Notes: generated by a model from the sequence alone, not told the origin. A DNA stretch of 64,000 nt from Membranipora membranacea (GCA_914767715.1 OU612067.1:11158001-11222000), one strand, 5' to 3'. Positions 47,601-59,149 are shown, numbered from the stretch's first letter. Program-made: numbers and translations.

Positions 47601-50600
47601 CTAGAGGTGTGAAATGCCTAGAACACTTTGTGGATTATCAATCTCTGTCGGATATTAAAAACTCATTGAATCAACGCCAGCTAAAAGTTATATGGAATAT
47701 AAATTATAAGCAGCTAGTGAAAGACACTGCTCCTGAACTTTTACGATCTTCAAAGAGAGGTAGACGAGGCGGGGTGCGTGTGAACCATAGTAATAAAAAT
47801 GGTAAAGTACCGCTGCCTGGTGTTGTACTCACCAATGCACAATCGATTCCGAATAAGCTTGATGAACTGCACTCTCTCTCTTGAACAATAAGCGCCTAAA
47901 AAATCAATCTCAGCTTATCTGCATCACAGAATCCTGGCTCCCTGCTATATCAACCTCTCGTACTGAGCTCGATGGACATGAACAATTTAGAAATGATAGA
48001 CAACCTGACACTAGCAGTAAATCATGTGGAGGAGGTATTCTCGTCTACATCGACAGCAAATGGTCAGCAAACAATAGCGTAATCTTCAATCATAATGACA
48101 ACCACTGTGTAATCCTTACTATCAAATCCCGGCCACATTGGCTACCTCGTGAATTTTCTTCCATAATCTTTGTTTCATGCTACACTCCGTTTACCGGTAA
48201 TTCCAGACTCAAACATAATGCTACTTCCACTGCTAAAACAATCTCTACACACGTTAAGGAACTGGAGAAAAATCACCCTGATTCTTGTATTATGGTAATG
48301 GGCGATTTCAACCAGCTTCCTTTCAGACTTGATGGATACTACCAGGTAGTTAAAACACTGACAAGAAACAATAGAATCCTAGACAAATGTTACATCAGAC
48401 TCAAAGACGCCTTCAGCCATTGCCACCAACTTGCAAACCTCGGAGGATCTGACCATTACATAACTCATCTCATCCCAACCTACACACCTCTCTCCAAATA
48501 TAAACCTACCAGAGTAACCCGTCGTATGTTTACAAACGAAAACTGTGACAACTTGAAAGCAGCTTTGGATATTACGCTCTGGAATAATTTACTTTCTGAT
48601 GAGGATGATATCCACACCCAGACTGAAGTTATCTCAGACTATATCAATTTCTGTACAGACACCTGCATACCCACTAAAAGTTTCAGGATGTGTACCAACC
48701 AAAAACCGTGGATGAACAAGCATATATCAGAGATGTTGGAACAAAAACAAACTGCTCATGAAACTGGCAATCGTAAACTGTATAACAAACTTAAGCGTGA
48801 TATAACCAAGGCAATAATTATCGCTAAGAAAAGCTACTCTACCAAAATTCAACAACAACTAGTCAAACAACCTGCAAAAGCATGGACAGATATAAAGAAA
48901 ATTAGTGGGCTACCTACTAGCACCAACACAACTCCTAAGCAGAACCTATTTGCCCCAGATGACCTGAATACCTTCTTCACCAGATATGAGAAACCTATAC
49001 CCGTCCCGCCTGTGATAAACAATTCTAACACTACAGCACCACCACTAGAAATAAAAGAAGATATAGTCCTCAAACAGCTCAGTGGACTTAACCCTAGGAA
49101 AGGCCCCGGACCAGATGCCCTTATTCCCAAAGTTTTAAAGCTATGCTCCAACCAGCTGGCGCCTATCATCACTAGACTGTTCAGCTCCTCTATCAACTCT
49201 AAAACTACACCTGCTTCATGCAAATCGGCTATAATAAAACCTCTACCAAAAGTCAAAGACCCTGCTCAACTTAAACAATATCGACCAATAGCGCTAACTA
49301 GCTGTCTCTGCAAGATGATGGAGCGGCTTGTAAAACATTATATTATGGCTCATACTCCTATGGATAGATACCAGTTCGCATATCAAGCTAATCGGTCTAC
49401 ACAAGATGCCCCCAGAGTGCAAAGAACTGTTGTTGATGGTAAAACTTCAAATGCTATTATAACGAACACTGGCACCCCCCAGGGCTGCTGTCTGTCTCCC
49501 CTTTTGTTCTCCATATATACAAACCGGATTACCTCAAACCTGAGTAATGTTACAATAATTAAGTACGCAGATGACACTTGCATCATAGGCTGCATAGCTA
49601 ATCAATCAGATCTCAACTCCTATTTTGATGAAATCCATAGAATTGCTAAACAATGTGCTGATTTAAATCTTTTATTAAACCCTACTAAGACCCAGGGAAT
49701 GATGCTATCCACCCAATATGTTAAACCTTCTACCCCTACACTTGTTTTAAATGATACTGCTATTGCTTTTAGTGATAAAGTTAAATATCTTGGTGTATTA
49801 GTTGACGATAAGCTGCGTTTTAATGATCATGTGCATGGTATAGTTTCAACCGCCTCTCAAAGGATGTATGTAGTCAGGAATTTTGTATTTTTAAGCTCTA
49901 AATCACTATCAAATATGCTTTTTAAAAGTTTTATTGTATCACGAATCTCCTATTGCTTACCCATTATTTTTAAAAGCTTGTATGCTGCTGACAAGCAACG
50001 CCTGTGTAAAATTTTCAAGGGCGCTATTAAGTTAGGCATTGAACATCCCGATATTTATACCATGATGGACAATCAGACACGAACACTGGCCTTACGCTAT
50101 ATTCACGATGAGGATCATTTCATCAATGATTTGTTGAGTAAATGTCCATCTGGCAGATACCGTACAGTAAAACATAGAAGCTCACTGGGGAGAGACTGTT
50201 TTCTGCGTCATATCACTCTTATTTTAAACGAAATACTTTTTTAGACAGAGATTTGATTTTTTATTCCAAGTGTCTTCGCTTTTTCTTGCTGATTCAAAGT
50301 GCCAGCAATTACACTGTATTTCGCGACTCATTTTTTCTTTTAATAATGCGGTCAGTGATATCACAACAAGACAATGGCTCGCGTCACAAATAGCAATTAC
50401 TAGCTAGCCCCCAGACCAGATCCAGGATTGGGGCGCCAATAATACCCCGAACTGACCCGCAGTCACAGGATCACTCCCGCTCAACAACTACAATGTTATC
50501 TATTTAATTGCAGAACTTGACAGAAAAACTTGACTGAAAATTAATCATCGAGTGCCACCACTTTCTGCAGGGTGAAGCAGCCAGAAATTTGCCTCGGAGT

Positions 50601-53600
50601 GAGATTATATTAATTAGTAATATTGAACTTCCTTTTTCTGTGAAAAGGTCAAAGTAAACTGGTTTACCCAGAAGACTAGAAATCCCATAGCTTGCAAGGT
50701 AAAATCTGTTAAGCACCTCATCGGCGGTCGTAAAGCCAACCTGATGAAAGACAAATAATGGAAGGAGTATGAATGAATGAATGATTGTTATCCTTGCTGT
50801 AAGGTGCTGCGGAATTGAAATTCTAGTTTTGTTTCATGATCATGGGTAGTCCCACCCCTGCCCTCCCCTCCTCGTGAAATGCCAGAACCGCATTCTCACC
50901 TGTATGTCTACGCTGTCAAATATTCTGACCATATGTTCTGTCACATTGGCACTCAAACCTTTCCACTCAACTATTCGCTCAGGTTGGGTGCCTCCTGTCC
51001 GTCGCCCCCAATGCCAGAAAACAGAGTAGTGGGTGCTGAGGCCAGCTGCTGTGGCGTCTGTATGCACCTCATTCAACTTGTCCAGGTAAGATTGAATCTG
51101 AGAATCATCCCAATACCTTGAGTATTTCTCATTTTTAACAGCAAAACCATCAAACTTTCCGTTTGCTCCTGTGATGAAAGAAGCGGTTGGCAATCAATAT
51201 CCAGTACCATTGTTAGGAAAACATTTGTGTCACTTGTTCAAGAAGGATTTGAACATCTTTTCTGATTGACCACATCATGGGTGGCAAGAGACGGAGGATG
51301 GCCAGAATACCTCCAGAATAAGGTTATGTCAAAGACTGACAAGACAATCAGATTTAAAATTCAATTCAAAAATTTGAGGGGTTGACGATATTTCAGTTAA
51401 AAATCTTGCTCTTGAACTTCATGTCTAAAATTTGAAATACTTTGGGATGCAGCACATACCTGAAGCACAGTTGCTATTGTACCACACCACCCATGGTACA
51501 TAGCCCCTCTCCCCAACGTTGATATCATTGACAGCAAATAAGGCGTAAATCTTCAGTCCATTCACCTTAGCTTGACCTTCAATCAGAGTGTCCTTGACCT
51601 GCTGAATACCTGAGTCACTGCAGATGCTTGCATTGTATCCAGTCTGCAGGGTCTGATAAATACTACTCAGGAAAATTGTGGTAATTTCTCTACCTGGAAA
51701 GATATAGAGAAAGAAATAATTACCACAATTGGACAGTGCTCTCCAATTGTTGTTATTTTCATTTGCTTATAGACACTTATATATATGGCAACCTCAATAA
51801 AAAGGTATAATAATAATAATTATGATAATCATAATAATAATAATATAATTAATAATAATAAAAATTCAACAACAAAAAAAGTCATACAACTAAAAATTGT
51901 ATGATCAAAACCAGATACCTATAGGCCAACTATACTACAGATAGGACAACTTACTAACTATAGGACGACTAACAGCAATCTGTTACCATGGATTATTTTG
52001 AGCATATCAAGCTTATGTTGTACTTTGTGGATTGATGTCCTTTTGCTGCCTTGTTGATCTGATTTGCACAAATTTGGATTTGCTTCTCCTGAGGTTAATC
52101 GGTAGAGGATCTACTCTCAATGTAGACAAACAGAATCACTCATGATCAAGATGACACCATATGTAAATACAGTTACAGTGTAAGCTGGTTAATTGGAATC
52201 CTGTAATACAAAGTTCCTGGTTATTCAGACTCCTGAGTGTAGTACCAGCTCAGCCCATAGTTTTTAGACGGCTTTAATTCGAATTTGTAACTACAATTCG
52301 AAATTGTCTTCCCCTACTATGGAAGAAAGTAACTCCATATTCGAAGCTGTCTTTTCTAACCAAGGAAGAATGTAACTCCTTGTTCAGATGTTCGTTTTTG
52401 ACAATGCAGAGAAAGGAGTAATCAATATTTGTATTTAACACTCTTTAACAAAACTGCCAACCCGGCATATTCATTACAATGTCAAATCCCTAAAATATGC
52501 CCACATAAGTCAAAAATCCCTGCGAGCTGGCATTATTGTAATTGGAACAATTCATAATTAGAACCAATTTCTTGGGTCCCCTGGTTTGAATTAAGTGACT
52601 TACACTGTATTTAGAAAACTATAAATACCTAGTAAGCTTGTTATAAGACCCTGTGCAGCATACAGCTGGGATTCAAATCAAAATTTATTAATATTAATTA
52701 TTAATATTAACTATTTTCAATAAATGTTAATATTAAATAATAATTATTAATATTGAATATTATTGTTACTTTAATATTGAATATTAATTATAATTGATTA
52801 TTATTGATTTTAATATGAAACATGAAATATAAATAACTAATATTACTAATTAATATTAGTCAAAATTAATTAATTTTTTTATGTTTGTTTGTTTGTTTAT
52901 TTAGACATTTCCGGTATCACTCCTAAAAAGGTTGACAAAATTGAAATGTTTACATAAAAATTGATGGAAAAATATTGCACTAGTTGAAAAATCTCATATA
53001 AAATTCAAAAAAGCTGTTCTGCCGTTTTACAGTGCGGCATTTGCTGGGTCGGTATTTGTCGATTACTGCTTTACGGGCGGATTTTCTTTGAGTGTTAGGT
53101 CTGATTCTATTGTTCAGCGGATGGGTATTATTGGTTGAAATTTTTAAAAAGTGTTCGCTGCATAGAGACATTAAGAAGTCGGATATATAGGGTAAGGCTA
53201 GCTTGGTCAGTCTATCGTCATAGTGCTCTATGTGTGGCATCATCATGCGTGTAGCGTATCTCTGCACTTTCTCTAGTTTCTCTTTATCGGCTTCGGAGAT
53301 AAACTGAAACCATACTGGGCAGGCGTAGGAAAGAACGGGTTTGACATTGGCAGCATAGAATGTTATCAGTCCTGCGGTGTTCATACCCATGGTCTTAAGC
53401 TGCTTCATCAGATACAGTCTGCAATTGCATTTGCTCACGACAGAGTCTATGTGGTCACTAAAAGACAGTTGAGAGTCTACAGTGACTCCTAATAGTTTAG
53501 CAGATTTAGATGGGGAGATAAAAGTATCATCACTGGGGTTTACATCGAGGTTCATACCAGGTCGGTCAGAAAAAGCAATATTCAATACAACAGTCTTACT

Positions 53601-56600
53601 TGAGTTGAGAAGCATACTGTTTTCTAAAGACCAACTATTAGCATTTGATATAGCATCAGAGACATTGTCATCGGTGAGGTTTACAATAGGCTTATAAAAT
53701 GTGGTGTCATCTGCGTACTTCACACAATTAAAACCTTCAGCTTTCAAGTCATTAACGTATATCAGCCAGAGAATAGGCCCAAGCTTAGTGCCTTGTGGTG
53801 CACTAATATCGCCAACATGGTGACTGTTTTGTCACTATGGCAATGTCTAAGCTAATACCTGGTCTGTTGAGAGTTTTCCACAGCCAGTCCCGCTTAACTG
53901 GATTATCCCACTTTTCCGTGAAACACTGGGGGGTAACAGACTGATTCCATTCTACGAACTCGGTCTGGTTACAGCCCTGTACAGTATTGTCCCATCCAGT
54001 TTTATATACATATAAAGATCGACCTGCAGGGAAGTTAACATATAATATTTAAATTGAACGATCAGGCATTGAGTAGAATTCATTTAGTTTTTAATGCTCT
54101 CTCCTAATTCAGAGGGAAAAATTGATCAGATCAGGACCAACTTAAGTCATTAAGGTAATGTCAAAGACCGATCCGAATATCAACATATCATACACCGTTG
54201 GAAAGCTGCCGAGCTACTGAAAATGAATAGCTGAACAAAAACTTGATTCGATGACGTTGTGTCATTTAAGGGAGGAAATGAGGCAGAAAACGCTCTTTTT
54301 GTCAATGCAGATTGAGCAGTCAAATTAATTGCAAGAAATTCCAAATCAGGTGGACTGTATACTTAGAGATTACGTTCATCGTAAAATTTGATTTTCTTTG
54401 ATATATGACTAGTCTAAATTGACTTTTTTAGTCACGCCATACAACGCATTTTTTTTGTGAAGCCGTGAAAATATGTGCAGTTTCACTCATTAATTCACAA
54501 CAGATCATAGGCTCGAATCAAAATTAATTATGATTTTCTCTTAGAGTACTCTTCAAATGTCATAAACATTGACTTTCAAAAAATTAGCTTGCATATTGCA
54601 ATGACAGTAGACTCTCGAATACGGCTAATATTTTCGCCACCTTTGCATAACGCCAAACATGCTGTCCAAATAACCATTATTGTGGCCAAACAAAGTTTTT
54701 TTAAAAGTTGTCACAGACGAAGACGCTTTCATTAACCAGGGTGCACACAGGAAATGCCAACATAATTTTTCATTGCATCTTCATTTTTCTTGAAATTAAC
54801 GCAAAAGAATGCCAAAAAACAGCTATTTTTAGGGACTTATGAGGTCTTTTTAGGGATTTTTGAGGTGTTTTTTGGCATTCTTTTGCGTTAGATTCAATTG
54901 TTGATTGGATTGTGCATGACATAAATATTCCACTTTTAATCAACACGACACCACCTTAATCACCTGCCTGTATATCCATGGTGTGTTTATCTGAGGGAGA
55001 TAAATTTAATTCAGCTGCGGCAGACACAGCTGGAATTTACGGTTAACAAACTATGGAGCTCTTGCTGACTTAGAACAAGAGAAAACCACAGATTAGTAGG
55101 TATTAATAAATCTTGAGTAAATGGGGCCTAAGTTCAGTTTGTGTTATTAAATGAGGGACGGTTTGTTGACGACCTTCCGTATTTTTCAATAACACTTCAG
55201 CTAATACAATTCACTGTGTCAGCTTCTGATCCCTATAAGTTGAAAAGAATTGATGGTTGAATCTCCTTCATACCTTTGCAAAATTGTCTATGTCAATACA
55301 CACATCATCTAATATCGTTATATACAGAATATTCATTTCCATGCTCAGCACCATGTTTCCCGAATGAACAACATTTTCAAAAAAGTGACATAAAAGATTT
55401 ATGATGTGAAATTACTCTTGACATGCAAAACCGTTCTCGTCTTGTGAGCTGCAGTCAAATGGCACAGCTTGTAAAAGGATGGCCATGCTATTATGAAGAG
55501 GTTGTGAGAACCAGAGGATAAACTAACATTCCTTACAACCAACAGGTTTTTTTAGGATAAGCTTGAGACATGCTGCCATGCTCAAGTTTCTCACAATTAA
55601 TAAAATACATGGGGTGATAACTCTATTGTGTAAATCAGCCACTTAATTTCAACAATAATGGAAGACAACTTCTCAGCCTAAGATTTACCCGAATTGACTT
55701 TAATGAACTGGGTTTACTAGGACACAGCCCTGATATGACTAAAAAAATAGTGCTTATACAATATTATCCAATGTTTGTTAGGAGAAAAAATCACAAGGAA
55801 AATCTCAGTGGAAAGACTGGACCAATTTGAGGACTCGTACCAATCGAAAAATAATCCAGTCTGTTCAAACACTGCTCTTTATCAGTCAAAATCTGAAAAA
55901 AACCTCAAATCCCTTGATATTTGTATTTTGAACTAGCTCAACATTATTTCACAGATACAGTAAACATCTGGTGGGCCAAATAACCCAAGCAGTCTGATTA
56001 GTACAGTGGGGTGAAAACCATGGACCTTTGACAGAAGAAAGAAAAATGCAAAAACACAAACAGGGAGGAATCATTATCATCTTCATGTGGCCTACTATTC
56101 AATCTACCGCAGGTACAATTTATGATTTTATGATGATAGCCTCAGTAACATAATTTTCTGAGTTCCCAACGCTTAGCAGCTCACTAAATATACAACGAAT
56201 TTTCATAACACATACCTCGCATAGTGTAAACTTCTGTTGTTTCTGTTGTTGTTGTTTTGAGATCCGTGTCCGTATCCTTGTTTTCGTCCGAGGTGTCAAC
56301 AATATTCAGAGATGAGTTCTCTGCAAAAAATGAATAAACCAGTTGTGTGTCATTATATAAAAAAGGTCTTTCAGCAACGCAATATGTGTTCATCAAACAC
56401 TGCATCATTATAAATTCGGTCATATGGACAGGAAGAAATATAGCACCACTCTGTGAAGCTGCATAAAAGTGGGAAATATCTATTTCAGTATTCTAATTGG
56501 ATTCCACAGAGAATTTGGCCTTTCCGAATTCAAGAAATAATTTATTGAAAAATGAGGCAAAAGCAAGGTTTCTTTACATCATTGTTGGTATTAAAGCTAT

Positions 56601-57046
56601 ATTTGGGCCTCCCCATTTTTAGTATCATGGTCGCAGTCATTATTAAGAGCTTCATGGCAACATATTTAAATAGCCTATGATCACAGTCGAAACCATTAGC
56701 CTTACTAATATGTAATTTTTTTCTCAACTTTTCTCAACCACTAAGCTTGTCTCCTCTTTATTGCTCTTAAACATATTGTAAAGATAATGATGGGTCATCA
56801 TTAGGGGTCGAGAAAATTGGTTTCAACCTTGTCCATAGGCTATTCAAGAGGTTGCCATGGTGCTCTTAAATGGACTGAGACCTTGAATTTGATATGGGGA
56901 GGCGCAACTATAGCTTTAAAATATTCTTGTGAAATCATATACTGCTCACCTGCTCTTCTCTCTGTAAGCTCCTTCTTCTTGGATGAAGTTTGAGTGACAG
57001 CGACTGTAGTTACCACTACAGCCGTGAGTACTGCTAGGATTATCAT
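44679..57046 (-). CDS. Membrane-anchored paralog 2 of the secreted protein; splice donor of exon 6 mutated
   Basis: Exons 57046-56950, 56320-56216, 54023-53859, 51693-51460, 51168-50900, 50740-50633 and 44906-44679 are open and in phase (401 residues if joined). The ectodomain matches paralog 1 exon for exon (RSLYVYKTGWDN, REITTIFLSS, KFDGFAVKNEKY, KPVYFDLF, SGGHTDWPAHRT). The N-terminus differs: a basic stretch KGNKKRLLF, a hydrophobic helix from MIILAV on, and a Thr/Asp-rich stalk, a type II membrane layout. The open frame runs upstream of the ATG at 57046 without another Met, so a 5' exon is probably missing from the model. At 50632-50631 the donor is GG where paralog 1 has GT; reading on adds about 40 unrelated residues before a stop. 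Functional or a recent pseudogene: undecided. Confidence 0.75.
45210..46914. mobile_element. hAT-type non-autonomous DNA transposon
   Basis: Ends CAGGGGCGT and ACGCCCCTG are perfect inverted repeats; the element is flanked by an 8-bp target duplication ACTGTTCT (45202-45209 and 46915-46922). Both features are typical of hAT elements. Paralog 1 holds a single ACTGTTCT at 29573-29580 with matching flanks, the empty site. No transposase frame; it carries a LINE fragment. It lies in the last intron of paralog 2. Confidence 0.9.
45819..46400 (-). pseudogene. LINE C-terminal fragment nested in the hAT element
   Basis: A 186-codon open frame with SFDNHIEYIKTKIQKN, QFIHCHIINGIQFFL and QKAALRIIANIHYN, the thumb/post-RT region of a non-LTR retrotransposon. 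A relative lies at 59150-59509 (KRALRIITNVH, FQFISCHLIYGI). Confidence 0.8.
47540..47884 (+). CDS. LINE ORF, N-terminal part (endonuclease start)
   Basis: 114 residues, starting with a hydrophobic stretch (FLLALIITLIY), then a basic RRGGVRV region and VLTNAQSIPNKLDEL, the first endonuclease motif. It ends in a CTCTCTCT run where the next frame takes over, so a dinucleotide-run slip probably split a once continuous frame. Confidence 0.75.
   Translation: MAQLLQPLFLLALIITLIYQPRGVKCLEHFVDYQSLSDIKNSLNQRQLKVIWNINYKQLVKDTAPELLRSSKRGRRGGVRVNHSNKNGKVPLPGVVLTNAQSIPNKLDELHSLS
47881..50244 (+). CDS. LINE endonuclease-reverse transcriptase, motif A missing
   Basis: 787 codons without a stop. Endonuclease motifs: CITESWLP, VMGDFNQLPF, GSDHYITHL. 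Reverse transcriptase: GPDALIPKVLK, QYRPIALTSCLCKMMERLV, FAYQANRSTQDA, GTPQGCCLSPLLF, IIKYADDTCIIG and LNPTKTQGMML. Between STQDA and VDGKTSNAII about 65 residues expected in this family are absent, in frame, including the segment with the first catalytic Asp (compare LDFSKAFDRM in the LINE at 63 kb). The enzyme should be dead although the frame is open. Confidence 0.9.
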   Translation: MNNKRLKNQSQLICITESWLPAISTSRTELDGHEQFRNDRQPDTSSKSCGGGILVYIDSKWSANNSVIFNHNDNHCVILTIKSRPHWLPREFSSIIFVSCYTPFTGNSRLKHNATSTAKTISTHVKELEKNHPDSCIMVMGDFNQLPFRLDGYYQVVKTLTRNNRILDKCYIRLKDAFSHCHQLANLGGSDHYITHLIPTYTPLSKYKPTRVTRRMFTNENCDNLKAALDITLWNNLLSDEDDIHTQTEVISDYINFCTDTCIPTKSFRMCTNQKPWMNKHISEMLEQKQTAHETGNRKLYNKLKRDITKAIIIAKKSYSTKIQQQLVKQPAKAWTDIKKISGLPTSTNTTPKQNLFAPDDLNTFFTRYEKPIPVPPVINNSNTTAPPLEIKEDIVLKQLSGLNPRKGPGPDALIPKVLKLCSNQLAPIITRLFSSSINSKTTPASCKSAIIKPLPKVKDPAQLKQYRPIALTSCLCKMMERLVKHYIMAHTPMDRYQFAYQANRSTQDAPRVQRTVVDGKTSNAIITNTGTPQGCCLSPLLFSIYTNRITSNLSNVTIIKYADDTCIIGCIANQSDLNSYFDEIHRIAKQCADLNLLLNPTKTQGMMLSTQYVKPSTPTLVLNDTAIAFSDKVKYLGVLVDDKLRFNDHVHGIVSTASQRMYVVRNFVFLSSKSLSNMLFKSFIVSRISYCLPIIFKSLYAADKQRLCKIFKGAIKLGIEHPDIYTMMDNQTRTLALRYIHDEDHFINDLLSKCPSGRYRTVKHRSSLGRDCFLRHITLILNEILF
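51800..51870. repeat. AAT-rich simple repeat
   Basis: Imperfect (AAT)n with ATT interruptions in the intron between paralog 2 exons 51460-51693 and 53859-54023. Confidence 0.85.
51871..52679. other. Paralog 2 intron sequence
   Basis: The first part aligns with paralog 1 intron 2 near 31640-31760 (ACAGCAATCTGTTAC-A-GGATT, then GATCATATCAA-like block). No gene seen. Confidence 0.5.
52680..52880. repeat. AT-only low-complexity tract (TTAATATTAA-like)
   Basis: About 200 bp of almost pure A/T with recurring ATTAATATT, directly beyond the 3' tail of the LINE at 52890-53803. Confidence 0.85.
52890..53803 (-). mobile_element. 5'-truncated LINE, nearly identical to the one at 63 kb
   Basis: Open for 255 codons: CVKYADDTTFYKPIV, the post-RT region KLLGVTVDSQLSFSDHID and a Cys/His/Arg-rich end (KYRPSKCRTVKRQN). 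The 3' side has an AAAC-type tail (GTTTGTTTGTTTG on plus). The 5' end stops inside the PQGTKLGPI motif near 53803. Sits in an intron of paralog 2, antisense to nothing and in the same strand as the gene. Confidence 0.85.
54150..54400. repeat. Relative of the MITE at 29643-29975
   Basis: Shared ATCAACATAT..ACAC-GTTGGAAAGCTGC, ACTTGATTCGATGACGTTG-GTCATTT, and GCAAGAAATTC blocks. Only the left part is clear. It lies in a paralog 2 intron. Confidence 0.6.
54401..56215. other. Intron of paralog 2 (stalk exon to first ectodomain exon)
   Basis: No gene found. A local inverted repeat near 54808-54895 (GCGTTAA/AACGCAAAAGAATGCCAAAAAAC and its complement) brackets a short AT-rich core. Confidence 0.5.
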
Positions 57047-59149
57047 AGATGTGAATAATAATCGTTTCTTGTTTCCTTTTACACTTGTAGAAGGAGATTC
57101 TTCATCAGGTTTTGTCTCATGATCTTCATCTGCTGGTCTTACAGAACTTTAAACAAGAAACAGCATGAAAGAATAACATCACCACCAGGAGATAACATAG
57201 CAACGTAGTACTATGAAAACTTTGGTACTCTAACTCACGTAGACAAGATATTTTTCGAGATGAATGGGATTTGAGCGCTTTACAGTGATTAAGTGAATGC
57301 CAGTGATAGATAGCAATGACCAATCAGTAATCAAAGATTCTTAAGATGATGATAAAATGCTTCAATATAACTGCAGGAGATGCTATTCACATTCAGGAGG
57401 TGCAAGATTTGTTCTGTTAGTTTCCTTCACATGTTTATATCATATTGTTATACAAACATAAAAGACACTCTGCTCCAAAACTTGTCACAAGTCATTAGAA
57501 AAGTAGTTGAAGGCATTATTATATTCACTTCAAAAAATCTTGACCCAAAGCGCCTATTAAAATGATGATGAGAGTTGGCATATAAGCTTAACTGGGTGGC
57601 AATATGGGAACTGAGCTTTTTCCGAGCAATTACACTTATGACCATTCTAAAAATGTTTTGCGCTTAGTATTCATAACAGTTTGTTCATTTTTGACATATG
57701 TAGTGACACACTAAACTTTACTTGGAGCTCTGAGATGAGCTTTATTTGGATGTCTCCCGTGCAGTTGAGCTGTCATATATGTCATGTGAAACAAAAATGG
57801 ATGATAACCAAAGAATAGAGACATTTTCAAGTTTTGATACAAACGTTTTCTGATTTGGGCATCCCTTATATCATGAAAAAGTTGGTCACGCAATGATTCT
57901 GAAACTGTTGCTTTCAACAAGATGTTATTTGGTAGCAAACAAGATGATATGGTTTGATGAGCACATTGTGGAGGAAGAACGTAGATGATGTTAGGTAATA
58001 TTAATACTTATTTCATGGGAACTGATTCTCAGATTATTTGCTGTGTTCACCAAAATAAGAATAACTTTTCATGCATCTATGTAAATGAATATCGATCCAA
58101 AGTGTTAAAACTAAATAGAATAAAAAAAATTTGATGTCTGTTAAAAGACTCCATGTTAATGTTATGGGCAGTACCACATCAGCCAATGATAGATGAGTAT
58201 AGATTTTGACCCTCACCAAATCCCACATCCGTAGACGGATCACAGTGATTTGCAGGATACTTAACTCTAGTGGTTTGATATCTATCTCATTCTCAATTTT
58301 CAATTCTCCAAAGGCTGACATCATTCATGAAAAGAGCTGTGTTGTGAAAATATTCCTTTTCTGGCAGAACCAAGCAAATAATTGTTTCCTAATTGTTGAT
58401 ACATGTTGAGGTATTTTTAGCTGCATCAGTATTTTTAGCAGTATGATCTTTAGCTGCATCATACTGCTTTAACTTTTGTTGCAGGATAAGTTTCAGAAAT
58501 AACTCAAAACTGTTAGGAGCAGAACATCAACCCAATCCAGAACGTCAAAATATGAGATAACTGAACAGAAGCATCCTATACGCAGCCACATACACAGTCC
58601 AGAAACCTACACTTTGTACTGGTTGTGTATGTACAAGGTGGGGCAATAACCCAGTAAAAACTTTCTTAGTCTTAAAGAACAGAATCACAGGCCCTCATTG
58701 CTCAACTGGACATCTGAATGTTGCAACAATCATATGAGATCGTTTTATGTTACTGTAAGGTACACAGAGAGAAATGGTACGGTTTACATGACATTAGACT
58801 CAATGTTAACGGCCATTATTGTCATGTTATTACCATCAAAATGTTTAATACTTTTTATCAATCCATCTCAGTTGTTATGTTAGCAATATCAAACTGTTCT
58901 GTACACAATTACAATTACTACAAAATAAGTTGAAGGCTTGCGGCATCGGAGGAAATATGTTAAAACTTCTTGACACCTGAATCTGAAGATTTTAATGACA
59001 TTTTTGAATGGTGCAATCGTAACCAGATGGTTATAAATGTTCAGAAATATCATTACATGCTACTTAATATCTCAGATCCCCTTTATGACCTGGAACTGTA
59101 CATAGGGCATGCAAACTAAACAGTCAGAGAACTACAAGGCTTCTGGGTT
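57047..59149. other. Upstream region of paralog 2
   Basis: Expected to hold its promoter and a missing first exon. An open segment at 58320-58216 (minus; SAFGELKIENEIDIKPLEL) ends at a GTGAGG donor but its phase does not match the exon starting near 57150, so I did not join it. Confidence 0.4.

Larger units (their letters stand above)
47253..50467 (+). mobile_element. LINE inserted in the last intron of paralog 2
   Basis: About 3.2 kb flanked by GGATC at 47248-47252 and 50468-50472. Paralog 1 has one ATCTGGATCACTCCC at 30214-30228 as the empty site. It encodes endonuclease and reverse transcriptase in two overlapping frames (47540-47884, 47881-50244). Short target duplication, so the exact ends could shift by a few bases. 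Confidence 0.85.

Noticed and set aside
48849-49256. 135-codon minus-strand frame
   Set aside because: Antisense of the LINE endonuclease-reverse transcriptase frame.
58034-58324. Possible first exon of paralog 2 (minus)
   Set aside because: Its donor leaves phase 0, while the membrane exon needs two carried bases; no acceptor was found that reconciles them.
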